Below, piece after piece: positions 11,646-20,442 of a DNA stretch of 64,000 nucleotides. Every line of letters starts with the position of its first letter. Position 1 is the stretch's first letter. The notes beneath the pieces are model-generated. The model searched no databases. It was not told the DNA's origin and saw only the letters and a list, made by a program, of their open reading frames with translations. Position numbers and translations under genes: made by a program. Location of the stretch: the NCBI RefSeq assembly GCF_003600645.1, contig NZ_CP032482.1, positions 3,906,001 through 3,970,000 of the forward strand. Reading direction: 5' to 3'. The DNA comes from Yersinia rochesterensis. Its GTDB lineage: Bacteria; Pseudomonadota; Gammaproteobacteria; Enterobacterales; Enterobacteriaceae.

Positions 11646-12527
11646 ATGCCTTGGATCCAACTAAAACTAAACACCACCGGTAACCAAGCCGAATCTCTTG
11701 GTGATGCCCTAATAGAAAGTGGCGCGGTCTCTGTGACCTTCCAGGATACCCACGATAATCCGGTGTTTGAGCCGCTGCCGGGGGAAACCCGCCTGTGGGG
11801 CGATACCGACGTGATTGGCCTGTATGATGCAGAAACCGATATGGCGGAAGTGGTCGCTATGCTGGAATATAACCCGCAACTCGGTCAAGGTTTCATCCAT
11901 AAGATTGAGCAGTTGGAAGATAAAGATTGGGAACGTGAATGGATGGATAATTTCCACCCAATGCGTTTTGGTGAGCGCCTGTGGATCTGTCCGAGCTGGC
12001 GTGATGTTCCCGACCCAACAGCCGTGAACGTGATGCTCGACCCCGGTTTGGCGTTTGGTACCGGCACTCACCCGACAACCGCATTGTGTTTGCAATGGCT
12101 CGATAGCCTCAATCTACAGGATAAAACCGTTATCGATTTCGGTTGCGGCTCCGGCATCCTGGCGATTGCAGCTCTAAAACTCGGTGCTAAGCGCGCTATT
12201 GGCATTGATATTGATCCGCAAGCCATTCAGGCCAGTCGTGATAACGCACAGCGTAACGGCGTTTCAGAGCGTTTGGAGCTGTATCTTGCCAAAGATCAGC
12301 CAGCCGATTTATCCGCTGACGTGGTGGTCGCCAATATCCTGGCTGGCCCATTACGGGAACTCGCGCCGTTGATTAGTGTTTTACCGGTTGCGGGTGGCCA
12401 TCTTGGCTTGTCCGGTGTGCTGGCAACGCAGGCAGCGGGTGTTGCACAGGCTTATGAGGATAAATTCACTCTCGACCCGGTGGCTGAGAAAGAAGAGTGG
12501 TGCCGCATCACGGGTATCAAGAAGTAA
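11646..12527 (+). CDS. prmA: Ribosomal protein L11 methyltransferase
   Basis: SAM-dependent trimethylation of ribosomal protein L11. It is 293 residues. The N-terminal L11-recognition domain (about 1-60) is followed by the class I methyltransferase fold, with SAM motif [16 protein letters not shown] and the (D/N)PP-like motif replaced by ANILAGPL, as in the family. The start [12 protein letters not shown] matches E. coli; an upstream ATG in frame at 11631 adds five residues and overlaps the Shine-Dalgarno sequence, so it is rejected. Confidence 0.97.
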   Translation: MPWIQLKLNTTGNQAESLGDALIESGAVSVTFQDTHDNPVFEPLPGETRLWGDTDVIGLYDAETDMAEVVAMLEYNPQLGQGFIHKIEQLEDKDWEREWMDNFHPMRFGERLWICPSWRDVPDPTAVNVMLDPGLAFGTGTHPTTALCLQWLDSLNLQDKTVIDFGCGSGILAIAALKLGAKRAIGIDIDPQAIQASRDNAQRNGVSERLELYLAKDQPADLSADVVVANILAGPLRELAPLISVLPVAGGHLGLSGVLATQAAGVAQAYEDKFTLDPVAEKEEWCRITGIKK

Positions 12528-12968
12528 TATCGACCCCGCCAATAATGACTATCCATGTTATAGGCGTTGCAACACTCGCTGTTGTAACGCCAAATTCGCA
12601 GAGTCGCACTAGCATTTCCTGGCAGTAGCTAGCAATCCATCAAGCACTGTTTTTAACTGAAATGAGATGTCTGACTCATTTATATCTGCTCTTTATCATT
12701 GATTTGATGAATAAATCAGCATTTTCAACCTCCACCATGTTGCATAACTAGTCGAAAATTATGTTGTTTAGTAGAAAATACTAAAGCGCACAAATTAATC
12801 ATATTAACTTAACCTGATGTTATATATGAGAAAATAATTAATTACCCAAGATTAGTCTGTAATTTATCGCGTTTTTTTCATCAATTGGTCAAAGTTTGGC
12901 CTTTCATCTGAGCGCAAAAATGCGTAATATACGCGCCCTTACGGACACAGTGTGGTCATTCTTTGTCT
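12528..12968 (+). promoter_or_regulatory. dusB-fis promoter region
   Basis: A 440-bp gap holding the growth-rate-controlled fis promoter. The -35 TTTCAT (12902-12907) and -10 TAATAT (12925-12930) are 17 bp apart. The G+C-rich segment ACGCGCCC right after the -10 is the discriminator expected for stringent control. The stretch 12890-12950 closely resembles the E. coli fis promoter. The AT-rich DNA upstream (12650-12880) is where Fis and IHF sites lie in E. coli; I did not assign individual sites. No gene is seen here. Confidence 0.8.
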
Positions 12969-13934
12969 ATGCGTATTGGACACATCCAGCTTACAAATTG
13001 CCTGATTGCCGCCCCGATGGCGGGTATCACAGATCGCCCATTCAGAGCGCTATGTCATGGTATGGGGGCTGGGATGGCTGTATCTGAAATGCTCTCCTCT
13101 AATCCAGAGGTATGGCGGACGGATAAGTCGCGTTTGCGCATGGTTCATAGTGATGAGCCGGGGATTCGTGCCGTGCAGATTGCCGGTAATGACCCGGATG
13201 AGATGGCAGCAGCCGCCCAAATCAATGTGGCGAATGGTGCACAAATCATCGACATCAATATGGGATGTCCGGCCAAGAAAGTGAATCGCAAACTGGCAGG
13301 ATCAGCATTATTGCAGCATCCTGAATTGGTCAAACAGATCCTCTCCGCAGTCGTTAACGCGGTAGATGTACCAGTGACGTTGAAGATCCGGACGGGTTGG
13401 TCGCCAGAACACCGTAACTGTATAGAAATTGCCCAATTGGCCGAAAACTGTGGTATACAAGCCCTGACGATTCATGGCCGAACCCGTTCTTGTTTGTTTA
13501 ATGGTGAGGCGGAATACGACAGCATTCGGGCAGTTAAGCAGATTGTTTCCATTCCCGTTATCGCGAATGGCGACATCACTGACCCGCATAAAGCCAGAGC
13601 GGTACTCGACTACACTGGGGCTGATGCCCTGATGATAGGACGTGCCGCTCAGGGAAGACCTTGGATCTTCCGGGAAATCCAGCATTACCTGGACACTGGG
13701 GAGCTGCTGTCACCGATGCCACTTGGCGAAGTGCAGCGCTTGTTAAACGGGCATATACGGGAATTGCACGACTTTTATGGTCCAGGCAAGGGATTTCGTA
13801 TCGCACGTAAGCACGTCTCCTGGTATCTCCAGGAGCACGCCCCTAACGACCAGTTTCGGCGCACATTCAACGCCATTGAGGATGCCAGCGAACAGCTGGA
13901 GGCGTTGGAGGCATATTTCGAAAATCTTGCGTAA
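12969..13934 (+). CDS. dusB: tRNA-dihydrouridine synthase B
   Basis: FMN enzyme that reduces U17 of tRNA to dihydrouridine. It is 321 residues from ATG at 12969 ([10 protein letters not shown]). A TTG two codons upstream is possible but is not the family start. Motifs: [13 protein letters not shown] (FMN contact), [18 protein letters not shown] with the catalytic cysteine, and NGDITDP and GRAAQGRPW near the FMN phosphate. It is cotranscribed with fis, 24 bp downstream. Confidence 0.97.
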   Translation: MRIGHIQLTNCLIAAPMAGITDRPFRALCHGMGAGMAVSEMLSSNPEVWRTDKSRLRMVHSDEPGIRAVQIAGNDPDEMAAAAQINVANGAQIIDINMGCPAKKVNRKLAGSALLQHPELVKQILSAVVNAVDVPVTLKIRTGWSPEHRNCIEIAQLAENCGIQALTIHGRTRSCLFNGEAEYDSIRAVKQIVSIPVIANGDITDPHKARAVLDYTGADALMIGRAAQGRPWIFREIQHYLDTGELLSPMPLGEVQRLLNGHIRELHDFYGPGKGFRIARKHVSWYLQEHAPNDQFRRTFNAIEDASEQLEALEAYFENLA

Positions 13935-13958
13935 ACAGAAAAAAGAGCTGACAGAACT

Positions 13959-14255
13959 ATGTTCGAACAACGCGTAAATTCTGACGTACTGACCGTTGCA
14001 ACCGTAAACTCACAAGATCAGGTGACTCAAAAGCCTTTGCGTGACTCGGTAAAACAAGCACTGAAGAACTATTTTGCTCAACTGAATGGTCAGGATGTGA
14101 GTGACCTGTATGAGTTGGTACTGGCTGAAGTTGAACAGCCATTGTTGGACATGGTGATGCAATACACCCGTGGCAACCAAACCCGTGCTGCCCTGATGAT
14201 GGGCATTAACCGTGGCACGCTGCGTAAGAAATTGAAAAAATACGGCATGAACTGA
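13959..14255 (+). CDS. fis: Nucleoid-associated DNA-binding protein Fis
   Basis: A 98-residue dimeric DNA-bending protein that activates rRNA promoters and aids site-specific recombination. The beta-hairpin arm is N-terminal; the helix-turn-helix [20 protein letters not shown] is at the C-terminus. Apparently identical in design to E. coli Fis. Its last five codons and stop lie inside the 49-bp attachment repeat, so insertion of the element leaves the protein intact. Confidence 0.98.
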
Positions 14256-14289
14256 TACTAGTCAGTTAACTTGTTGTTTAAAAAGGCGT
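14241..14289. repeat. attL, left attachment repeat of the element
   Basis: A 49-bp copy running from the last codons of fis (TACGGCATGAACTGA) through the left arm of the fis terminator (AAAAAGGCGT). It matches 30265-30313 at 48 of 49 positions; the only difference is C at 14270 against G at 30294. Confidence 0.9.
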
Positions 14290-14316
14290 TACCCTTGATT
14301 GGTTAGCGCCTTTTTT
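14279..14316 (+). terminator. fis terminator, right half supplied by the element
   Basis: Stem AAAAGGCG-TTACC / GGTTAGCGCCTTTT, followed by TTTTTTATTG. The left arm AAAAAGGCG is within attL; everything from 14290 on is element DNA. Confidence 0.8.
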
Positions 14317-14385
14317 ATTGCTTGTTATATATATTGTTATACATAAAATCTCGCAAAAACCAGTAAACATACGAACAATAAGTAA

Positions 14386-14410
14386 GAAAAAAGACCGCCT
14401 GAGCGATCTT
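14386..14410 (-). terminator. Terminator of the element's late operon
   Basis: Read on the minus strand, stem AAGATCGC-TCAG-GCGGTCTT is followed by TTTTTTC, starting two bases after the stop codon of the last late gene. Confidence 0.8.
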
Positions 14411-14411
14411 C

Positions 14412-14675
14412 TTATTGGCTAATGTGACTGGCTGTAACCTGATACCCATTCCAGTATGCAGACCTGCCACTAACGGTAATCTTCTGGCCCAACGGGCAAA
14501 GCATTAACTCCAGCGCCAACATATCAAAGGCAATAACCCGCAACGGGTAATCACTGCGTTTATCGCTTGATGCAAGAATTGTTGCTACAGCCATCACCTT
14601 CCCTGTGCTGCTCTCTACCCGCCTAGGGGCTTTGGTTATATGCCCCATAACGGTCACTGTAGGTTTAGCGCTCAC
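14412..14675 (-). CDS. Small OB-fold (SSB-like) protein of the element
   Basis: An 87-residue protein. The pattern VTVMGHITKAPRRVES..GKVMAVATILAS..YPLRVIAFDMLA..KITVSGRSAYW..YQVTASHI is that of a minimal single-stranded-DNA-binding OB fold (the strand order of SSB/PriB-like proteins) without an acidic C-terminal tail. Its start overlaps the stop of the gpI-like gene (ATGA at 14672-14675), so the two are coupled. It is the last gene before attL and a terminator. Its role is unknown: DNA binding during packaging or replication, or a tail-module passenger, are both possible. The family call is inference from pattern only. Confidence 0.6.
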   Translation of the reverse strand: MSAKPTVTVMGHITKAPRRVESSTGKVMAVATILASSDKRSDYPLRVIAFDMLALELMLCPLGQKITVSGRSAYWNGYQVTASHISQ

Positions 14676-15289
14676 ATCTGGTCTTCGGCGTGGATGCCTG
14701 CGGATATTAACGCGCCACCTATCCGGCGCTTACCGTAACCCAGCGGTACTGGATTACCCTGAGCAATGGAGTTAACCGGCCCACCAAATGCGTAAGATGG
14801 TTTATTTTCCGGCGATTCACGCATTGCCAGCCCACCCTGTTGTGGTGATAGCATCTGCACTACACCGCCCAACACCATAGAAGCACCGGCCATCATCATG
14901 CCATTAGCAACACCCGCCGACATTAAAGCCGCTGTTGGGTTCCACAATGTTGCTGCAATAAGAATCGCTCCCAAGATAGTTTGAAACAGTCCGGCCTTTT
15001 TACTACCAATAATGATCGGAGCAATTCTTATTTCTTCATTGCCAATATTAAATTCCAGCTCGTCCTGAGAGATATTTCGCTTACCTTTAAAGACCGCAAA
15101 AGTAAGCCCCTTGTCCTTCGCATCATTAAGAAACCGCTCAAAGCCCGGTAATAACACACAACAGGCTTTAATCGCTTCCTGTGTCGTATTGGCCGCAAAA
15201 CGGAAAACACCGTCTTTATTTTCGGTGAACTGTTTCAGTGGGCCGTAAAGCCGGATTGTTTTTACCTGTTCGTTATTTAATGAGTTCAT
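14672..15289 (-). CDS. Lambda gpI-like tail assembly protein
   Basis: A 205-residue protein resembling the lambda tail-tip assembly protein I: an N-terminal ubiquitin-like part (TIRLYGPLKQF..), a hydrophobic Gly/Ala/Met-rich middle (about residues 103-148, TILGAILIAATLWNP.. and MMMAGASMVLGGVVQM) and the closing GNPVPLGYGKRRIGGALISAGI, typical of this family. In siphophages gpI sits between K and J and is needed for tail-tip assembly but is not in the virion. Here it is the only tail-related gene, placed after the large terminase. It may be a relic of recombination with a lambdoid phage, or it may act on the helper's tail. Confidence 0.8.
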   Translation of the reverse strand: MNSLNNEQVKTIRLYGPLKQFTENKDGVFRFAANTTQEAIKACCVLLPGFERFLNDAKDKGLTFAVFKGKRNISQDELEFNIGNEEIRIAPIIIGSKKAGLFQTILGAILIAATLWNPTAALMSAGVANGMMMAGASMVLGGVVQMLSPQQGGLAMRESPENKPSYAFGGPVNSIAQGNPVPLGYGKRRIGGALISAGIHAEDQM

Positions 15290-15303
15290 ACTGTTTTCTC
15301 CTG

Positions 15304-17019
15304 TTAGATACCGTCAAAGGCTTTAAGCCGCTGTTGTTGCTCTTCACTCAAGGTGTACGCAAAATCTTCATGCTCAATCTGGTAAGTGCCAAAGCTCATC
15401 AGGAAGGCAATAGCCGGGTCTATCTTGTTGGCGGCTTTCTTCTTGTTCGGCTTGATATTGGCGTTGGCGTCGGTTTCCATCACAACGTTGCTCATCGCCC
15501 AAGCCAAGACTGGATCGCCGTTGTGCTGTATCACCTTGCGGTTAACGAATACCTCGGCAGACTTGGCTACCGGGCTAAATTTCATATAGGTCTGCGGGAA
15601 CGGCTCGACATCCAGACCGGCACCCTGTAACTGTGTTCTAAGATGGGTAGCGTTCCACGTATCAAACCCTACCAACTTGATGCTGAACCGCTGACTGTCT
15701 GCCAACACATCATCACGGATGCGGTCGTAATCGATACAATCGCCCGGCGTGGTGCGTATCCAGCCACTTTTAACCCATTGCCGATATATGGCCCGGTTCT
15801 TATTGGCGGCATTATTCAACTGGGCTTCGGGGATATAGTGGCGGGTCAGCAGCAATACACGATTCTCAACCGGGAACGAGTAGCACACACTGGTAATATC
15901 GCTGGTTGATGACAGGTCTAACCCGGCGTAACACTCCAGCCCGACTAAATCATCCTCGCTGTAATCGGCTATACAGGCGTCCCATGCACCGGAACCCATC
16001 CACGGCGTCTCACCCTGACACCAGATATTAAAGCGCTTGGTCAGCATCTCAACCCATTGCGAGGGAATGCCCCGCGCCTTATTGATGGTGTCAGTCAGTG
16101 CCGTAACATCAACAGAAACACCCAGATTAGGGTTAGCCTTAATCCATTGTTCGGGCTGCTCAACTTCGCTTTCGTCGTCCAGTTCGTAGATCAGGGCAAA
16201 CAACGATTCGTTTTGCTCTTCACCGGCCAATATCTGGCAACAATAATCATAATGTTGCTTACAGGCTGAAACCACGTTGCTACCCGCCGTGGTGATGGCA
16301 AAGAGTATCCCTTCTGGCCGGGCACCCATTCCCAACTCAAGCGCCGAATAAACGGCGTTATCCGGATGAAGATGGTACTCATCCACCACCGCCAGACTGG
16401 GGTTCGTCCCTTCAATGGTCGAGGCTTTAGAGGCCAGAGGCTTTAACAGGCTGTTAGTCTTGGCATAAATCAGTTTGTGCTGCTGAATAGTGAGACGCTT
16501 TCGTAAGGGCTTTGAGATAAGGCTCATCTGACGGGCATCATCAAATACGATACGGGCCTGATCACGACTCACGGCGGCGGTATAGATATCTTGCTGGCCC
16601 GGCTCCATCACCAGAAACCAGTTAGCCAGAATAGCCGCTACCGTTGACTTGGCATTCTTGCGAGGTACCTGAATGTAAGCACTACGATACTTCCTGCGGC
16701 CTGTAGCTGCCACCTTGAACCCCAACAAACAGGCAAAGGCAAACTGTTGCCACGGCTCCAGCACGATAGGCTGACCCCGTAGAGGGCCTTTTACGTGAGG
16801 GCAGAGGTGAGAGAAGGCAATAAAGCGCTCTACAGTGGCCCCATCGAACGTATAAAGTGGGTTATTCAGGTCATTAAAGTACCGCTCAACGGCCTGTTTT
16901 AGCCGCATACAGGCCGGGATTTTGCCGCTTTGTACCTCCAGCGCGTACCGGTTATAGGCTGTCAAGGGCGTCTGCCTCATCAACTTCCACCGGATTACGG
17001 CGGCGAGATACTGGATCAA
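15304..17019 (-). CDS. Terminase large subunit (HK97-type, Terminase_1 family)
   Basis: DNA-packaging motor and cos-cleaving nuclease, 571 residues. The N-terminal ATPase has a deviant Walker A QVPRKNAKSTVAAIL (about residue 120) and Walker B SLAVVDEYHLH (about residue 220); the C-terminal RNase H-like nuclease begins near YAGLDLSSTSDITSV (about residue 360). It overlaps terS by 68 bp. It is intact and full length for HK97-type terminases. In this element it comes last in the packaging module, after the head genes. Confidence 0.93.
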   Translation of the reverse strand: MIQYLAAVIRWKLMRQTPLTAYNRYALEVQSGKIPACMRLKQAVERYFNDLNNPLYTFDGATVERFIAFSHLCPHVKGPLRGQPIVLEPWQQFAFACLLGFKVAATGRRKYRSAYIQVPRKNAKSTVAAILANWFLVMEPGQQDIYTAAVSRDQARIVFDDARQMSLISKPLRKRLTIQQHKLIYAKTNSLLKPLASKASTIEGTNPSLAVVDEYHLHPDNAVYSALELGMGARPEGILFAITTAGSNVVSACKQHYDYCCQILAGEEQNESLFALIYELDDESEVEQPEQWIKANPNLGVSVDVTALTDTINKARGIPSQWVEMLTKRFNIWCQGETPWMGSGAWDACIADYSEDDLVGLECYAGLDLSSTSDITSVCYSFPVENRVLLLTRHYIPEAQLNNAANKNRAIYRQWVKSGWIRTTPGDCIDYDRIRDDVLADSQRFSIKLVGFDTWNATHLRTQLQGAGLDVEPFPQTYMKFSPVAKSAEVFVNRKVIQHNGDPVLAWAMSNVVMETDANANIKPNKKKAANKIDPAIAFLMSFGTYQIEHEDFAYTLSEEQQQRLKAFDGI

Positions 17020-17305
17020 AGCCCATCAACGAGGACATTTTTATCATAATCTTCTCAGCGTCAGACTTGGCTTTCAACGCAGGGTTCGTGGTGGTCGCAC
17101 CGCGAGAACCTTCAACCGAAAACCCCCGCGCCGCGAGGTCTGCCACGGCTCGACGGTACATTGAGTAGTTGAGGCAATACAATTCAAGGTTACGCCAATC
17201 AGCATCAATCAGATCGCCGCGCTCCATCAACTGCCTTGCCCTTGCCTTCCACTCTGCGGTAGCAATCTCATCTAAATAAGTGGGGGCTTTGGGTGGTCTA
17301 GCCAT
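16952..17305 (-). CDS. Terminase small subunit (P27 family)
   Basis: A 117-residue DNA-recognition subunit of the packaging terminase. N-terminal MARPPKAPTYLDEIATAEWKAR and the middle ADWRNLELYCLNYSMYRRAVADL match the phage P27/HK97 small-terminase pattern. It should define which cos site is cut, and therefore which DNA the element's own capsids take up. Overlaps terL. Confidence 0.88.
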   Translation of the reverse strand: MARPPKAPTYLDEIATAEWKARARQLMERGDLIDADWRNLELYCLNYSMYRRAVADLAARGFSVEGSRGATTTNPALKAKSDAEKIMIKMSSLMGFDPVSRRRNPVEVDEADALDSL

Positions 17306-17434
17306 AAATTACTGTTTCCTGTGCCTTTACTGCTACGAAAAAAAGTGCCGCGCGTAAAAATTTGAGGAGGCGGGTGGTGCCAGCGGTCTTGGGCTTTGTC
17401 CTCAAACCTCCCCCACCCCTTGCCCTGCGCCTCG
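17306..17434. other. Non-coding gap before terS; candidate cos region
   Basis: 129 bp without a convincing gene, between terS and the small gene upstream. It has a GC-rich block (GAGGAGGCGGGTGGTGCC, 17362-17379) and a C-rich strand (CAAACCTCCCCCACCCC). HNH/HK97-type phages usually carry cos next to terS. Placement is the only evidence. Confidence 0.3.
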
Positions 17435-17602
17435 TCACCGGTTTCGGAACGCATCCATTAGCTCACGGTCACGCTTCGTCATACGCTTGCCTGTGGCTTG
17501 CTTAGACGCCTTGCTATGGCTCTGTATAAAACCATCGCGACTACGCTGTAACTCGTTGATTAATCGCTGCATCTCTTCTTCACGCATTTTTGTTGTACTC
17601 AT
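17435..17602 (-). CDS. Small charged protein of the packaging module, function unknown
   Basis: 55 residues from ATG at 17602 (MSTTKMREEEMQRLINELQ). It is strongly basic/acidic and helical (a short coiled coil) and ends GKRMTKRDRELMDAFRNR. It overlaps the end of the HNH gene by 23 bp and precedes terS. I do not recognise a family. Small charged proteins near terS can be packaging cofactors, but nothing here shows that. Confidence 0.55.
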   Translation of the reverse strand: MSTTKMREEEMQRLINELQRSRDGFIQSHSKASKQATGKRMTKRDRELMDAFRNR

Positions 17603-18026
17603 GTATCCAATCATTGCGGTGCTTGGCGGCCTCCTCTTGCTCATGGAACTTACCCGCTTTGCGCTGCTGCTTTGTCACAGGGTCTTGCGTAGTGGTCTTA
17701 CGACTGTGGCAACTGACACACAAACCTTGATGATTACTCTCCGGCCAGAACAGAACATCTTCACCACCATCAATCGGGATAATGTGATCGACTATCTTGG
17801 CGGGGGTATAGATGCCTTGCTTCTCACAGCGGACACAAAGCGGGTGAGCCTTGAGATACATCAGGCGGTACTTATCCCATCTGGGCGTATAGCCACGTTC
17901 ACGACGAGAACCACGTTGCGAATCCTGTTGCACTCTGGCTTCCCGCTTATGTTCAGCACAACGGCCAGCTTTCACACGTGCGCGACATCCGGGATAGCTA
18001 CAACGTTTCAATGGATGGACTGGCAT
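17580..18026 (-). CDS. HNH endonuclease of the packaging module
   Basis: 148 residues from MPVHPLKRCSYPG at 18026; the upstream open extension to 18059 lacks homologous character. A zinc knuckle CSYPGCRARVKAGRCAEH is N-terminal; the HNH core is HPLCVRCEKQG, then VDHIIPIDGG, then NHQGLCVSCHSRKT, with the metal-binding Cys pairs intact. HNH proteins of HK97-type phages and cf-PICIs work with TerS/TerL for cos cleavage. Its ATG overlaps the upstream stop (TGATG at 18024-18028). Confidence 0.9.
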   Translation of the reverse strand: MPVHPLKRCSYPGCRARVKAGRCAEHKREARVQQDSQRGSRRERGYTPRWDKYRLMYLKAHPLCVRCEKQGIYTPAKIVDHIIPIDGGEDVLFWPESNHQGLCVSCHSRKTTTQDPVTKQQRKAGKFHEQEEAAKHRNDWIHEYNKNA

Positions 18027-18310
18027 CAGTACACCCCCGGATCGCGATAAGTACTCCACAATGCAGAAATGGTCAGTGGCACCTCTTTAGCCTCAACCTC
18101 ACTGACCATCGTCCGGCCGTCATACAATTGAGATACATACATCAGGCACCCCACACGAATAGCAGGATTGAACTCCAGACCGGCATCAAACCGTTTACCG
18201 ATATGCTGCTGACAGACCTCCATCGCGGCATCGATATAAATCTGAATAAGTGAATCTTCATAATCACCATCAACACGACAATGTAGCTTTGCCTCATCCA
18301 GCGTTATCAT
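18026..18310 (-). CDS. Head-tail connector (gp6-like adaptor)
   Basis: 94 residues, MITLDEAKLHCRVDGDYEDS.. to ..ISALWSTYRDPGVY. This is the standard pattern of the phage gp6-like head-tail connector (N-terminal helix LDEAKLHCRVDGDYEDSLI, conserved closing region I..LW..YR). It forms a ring under the portal. Coupled to neighbours by ATGA (18307-18310) and TGATG overlaps. In a tail-stealing satellite this ring must fit a foreign tail. Confidence 0.88.
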   Translation of the reverse strand: MITLDEAKLHCRVDGDYEDSLIQIYIDAAMEVCQQHIGKRFDAGLEFNPAIRVGCLMYVSQLYDGRTMVSEVEAKEVPLTISALWSTYRDPGVY

Positions 18311-18642
18311 TGGCTCACACCTCCCTTACACAGCAGCTCTAACCGGGTGGCTTTCTCATCGGGTATCACTGCGGTAATGTCATAATTCATGGGCTTGCCA
18401 CCCCTGACGGTAAAGCGAATGCGGTTCGCAGAACTCACGTCAGCCCGGTAACGCATCCAGATCCGAATAGTGATTTCTGACATTTCCGCACCAGAGGCTA
18501 TCAACTCACGGCCACTGATTGCTTTCACTTCGGCCCAGACTGTGGCGACATCGTTCCATTGCTTTAATGGCTGACCGGACGGTAGCTGAGTCGTGGTAAA
18601 CGTCTGTATCGTCACTTTGTGTCGTAAGCCGCCAGCTCTCAT
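18307..18642 (-). CDS. Phage head closure protein (SPP1 gp16-like adaptor)
   Basis: 111 residues. It starts MRAGGLRHKVTIQ and has the family core WNDVATVWAEVKAISGRE and ITIRIWMRYRADV, the beta-barrel of head-closure/adaptor proteins that seal the DNA-filled capsid and receive the tail. Overlaps the portal stop by ATGA (18639-18642). Intact. Confidence 0.88.
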   Translation of the reverse strand: MRAGGLRHKVTIQTFTTTQLPSGQPLKQWNDVATVWAEVKAISGRELIASGAEMSEITIRIWMRYRADVSSANRIRFTVRGGKPMNYDITAVIPDEKATRLELLCKGGVSQ

Positions 18643-19841
18643 AGGTCGTCCTTAGCATCGTCGGATTTCACCTGTACAGTCTGTTTCCATGCCTGACTGA
18701 ATTCCTCACCACCGGCATACGCTGGCATCCCCTCACGCTCACGCGCTTCATTCGGAGACATCACGCCTGATTTAATGGCGGTTTCGTAACTGCGGAAACG
18801 TTCTTGAGGATTGGCCCGTAGCAAGTCGGCAGTGTCAAACTCCACCTGATAGCGAACCTGAACCGGGTGACTGGCCACCAGAAGAGAGGCTTTAACCTGT
18901 TGCTCAAAATTTGTTAGCCAGGGGCGCAAGGTCTGAGACAGAAAAGCGCGACTCGCCTCGCTGAAATTGCTGTAGGTGCTGTTGGAATACTCTTGCAGGA
19001 ATATCGGGCTGATATTGAATATCCGGGCAATGTCTTCAATGGTGAAGCGACGAGAGGCCAACCACTCAGCATCCTGATTGCTCATGCCTAACTGCTCGTA
19101 CTTCATGCCGCCTTCGATAATCGGCGTTTTACCGGCATTGCGTGCGCCTTTGTAACGCTCCAGTGCTTCCAGTGCCTTAGCGCCTTTTGGCCCGTCTAAC
19201 CAGTCACCGGTTGTCAATACGCCGGAAGCCATCAGGCCGTTATTCATCACCGACGAGCCATGACGTTGTTGAGCCAGTCCAAGTCCAACAGTTTCACGAC
19301 AGACAGTGATCGGAGAACGCCCAAGGAAACCATCTTCAGTAGCATGTCGCAGGTGTAAGATTTCTTCCTGAAGGTACGTTTTTACCGTTCCGTCCGGGTG
19401 TGTAATGGTGTAGGCGAATCGGTGATTGCTCAGGCGCTTGGGTACCACGGCACGAGGTGGGTAAGAATGCAGTGATTGCGGCTTGCCATCCTTACCCCAT
19501 TCGATAACCGCATAAGCGTTACCATTCAGCAGACAATGACGCATCATCGTGCGCTTGAACTGGTAAGGGGTCTGGCAATCATTCGGGTATTCATTCAGCA
19601 GGTAATCAACCGGATGCTCCGATAACCATTCTCTTTTATCATTCTGAACTCTGTACAGGTAACACGGCATCGAGGCCACCGCTTCGCTGATAACGGTCAC
19701 AGCATTCATAACCGCCGGCAGAGATTCAGCAGTAGCAGCAGACACATGTTCACCGGCCCCCGTATTGGGGATGCCAGCCAGCGCCATAAACTCATCAATG
19801 GTCATTGAACGGCTTTCGGTCTTGCGTTTGAACGGCCACAT
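18639..19841 (-). CDS. Portal protein (HK97 family)
   Basis: 400-residue portal that forms the dodecameric DNA channel at one capsid vertex. The start is MWPFKRKTESRSMTIDEF. The family core includes LPAVMNAVTVISEAVASMPCYLYR, given here as positions about 43-66, GNAYAVIEWGKDGKP, LHLRHATEDGFLGRSPI and IFNISPIFLQE. Full length for HK97-type portals. It is one base from the protease gene (19843). Confidence 0.93.
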   Translation of the reverse strand: MWPFKRKTESRSMTIDEFMALAGIPNTGAGEHVSAATAESLPAVMNAVTVISEAVASMPCYLYRVQNDKREWLSEHPVDYLLNEYPNDCQTPYQFKRTMMRHCLLNGNAYAVIEWGKDGKPQSLHSYPPRAVVPKRLSNHRFAYTITHPDGTVKTYLQEEILHLRHATEDGFLGRSPITVCRETVGLGLAQQRHGSSVMNNGLMASGVLTTGDWLDGPKGAKALEALERYKGARNAGKTPIIEGGMKYEQLGMSNQDAEWLASRRFTIEDIARIFNISPIFLQEYSNSTYSNFSEASRAFLSQTLRPWLTNFEQQVKASLLVASHPVQVRYQVEFDTADLLRANPQERFRSYETAIKSGVMSPNEAREREGMPAYAGGEEFSQAWKQTVQVKSDDAKDDL

Positions 19842-19842
19842 A

Positions 19843-20400
19843 TCACAACCCCGCCAGATAAGCCCAATGGGAACGCAGAGACAGATCCACCAGCTCCGGG
19901 TGTTGGGCTAACAGTGAACGCTTGGCTATCTGAACATCCGTTTCACGGTAGGCCGGTAAGCTGGTCACGGTGATTTCCCGTAGTTCAGCCGCCAACACAG
20001 TACGGATATAAGGCTGTTTGGTACTGTCCCACTGGTCTTTTAATGCCCTAAACCCGAATGACATGCCGGAAATGTCACCACGTTCAACCATGGTCAGCAC
20101 ATCACGGCCTAACTGGGTATCGGGTGGGGTCAATTCAAAACGCAGACCGGTAGCATCCTCACTCAATACGAGGGTGTTTGACTGGGTGCGGCCTAACAGC
20201 GCGGTATAGTCATGCTCAAACAAAGCGCGAACATCGGTACCAGCTGCAAGGCTGGCTTTAAAGGCATTTGGGGCAAACTGCTCTACAAACTCATCCCACA
20301 GCACCTCTGAGCGGCTATTCCATTTCACGGCATAACCCACTAACTTTTTATCGCTGGTGGATAAGCTGGCGGTGCGGATCTCAAAATCGGTATCTTTCAT
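19843..20400 (-). CDS. Prohead maturation protease (HK97 U35 family)
   Basis: 185-residue serine protease that cleaves the scaffold domain of the capsid protein. The catalytic histidine lies in RALFEHDYTALLGRT and the serine in GDISGMSFGFRAL. N-terminal AVKWNSRSEVLWDEFVEQF is characteristic. Together with the N-terminal delta domain on the capsid protein, this makes a self-sufficient procapsid system. 42 bp downstream of the capsid gene. Confidence 0.92.
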   Translation of the reverse strand: MKDTDFEIRTASLSTSDKKLVGYAVKWNSRSEVLWDEFVEQFAPNAFKASLAAGTDVRALFEHDYTALLGRTQSNTLVLSEDATGLRFELTPPDTQLGRDVLTMVERGDISGMSFGFRALKDQWDSTKQPYIRTVLAAELREITVTSLPAYRETDVQIAKRSLLAQHPELVDLSLRSHWAYLAGL

Positions 20401-20442
20401 TGGTAAACTCCCTGATAAGAAAGGGGCCGTAGCCCCTGTTGC

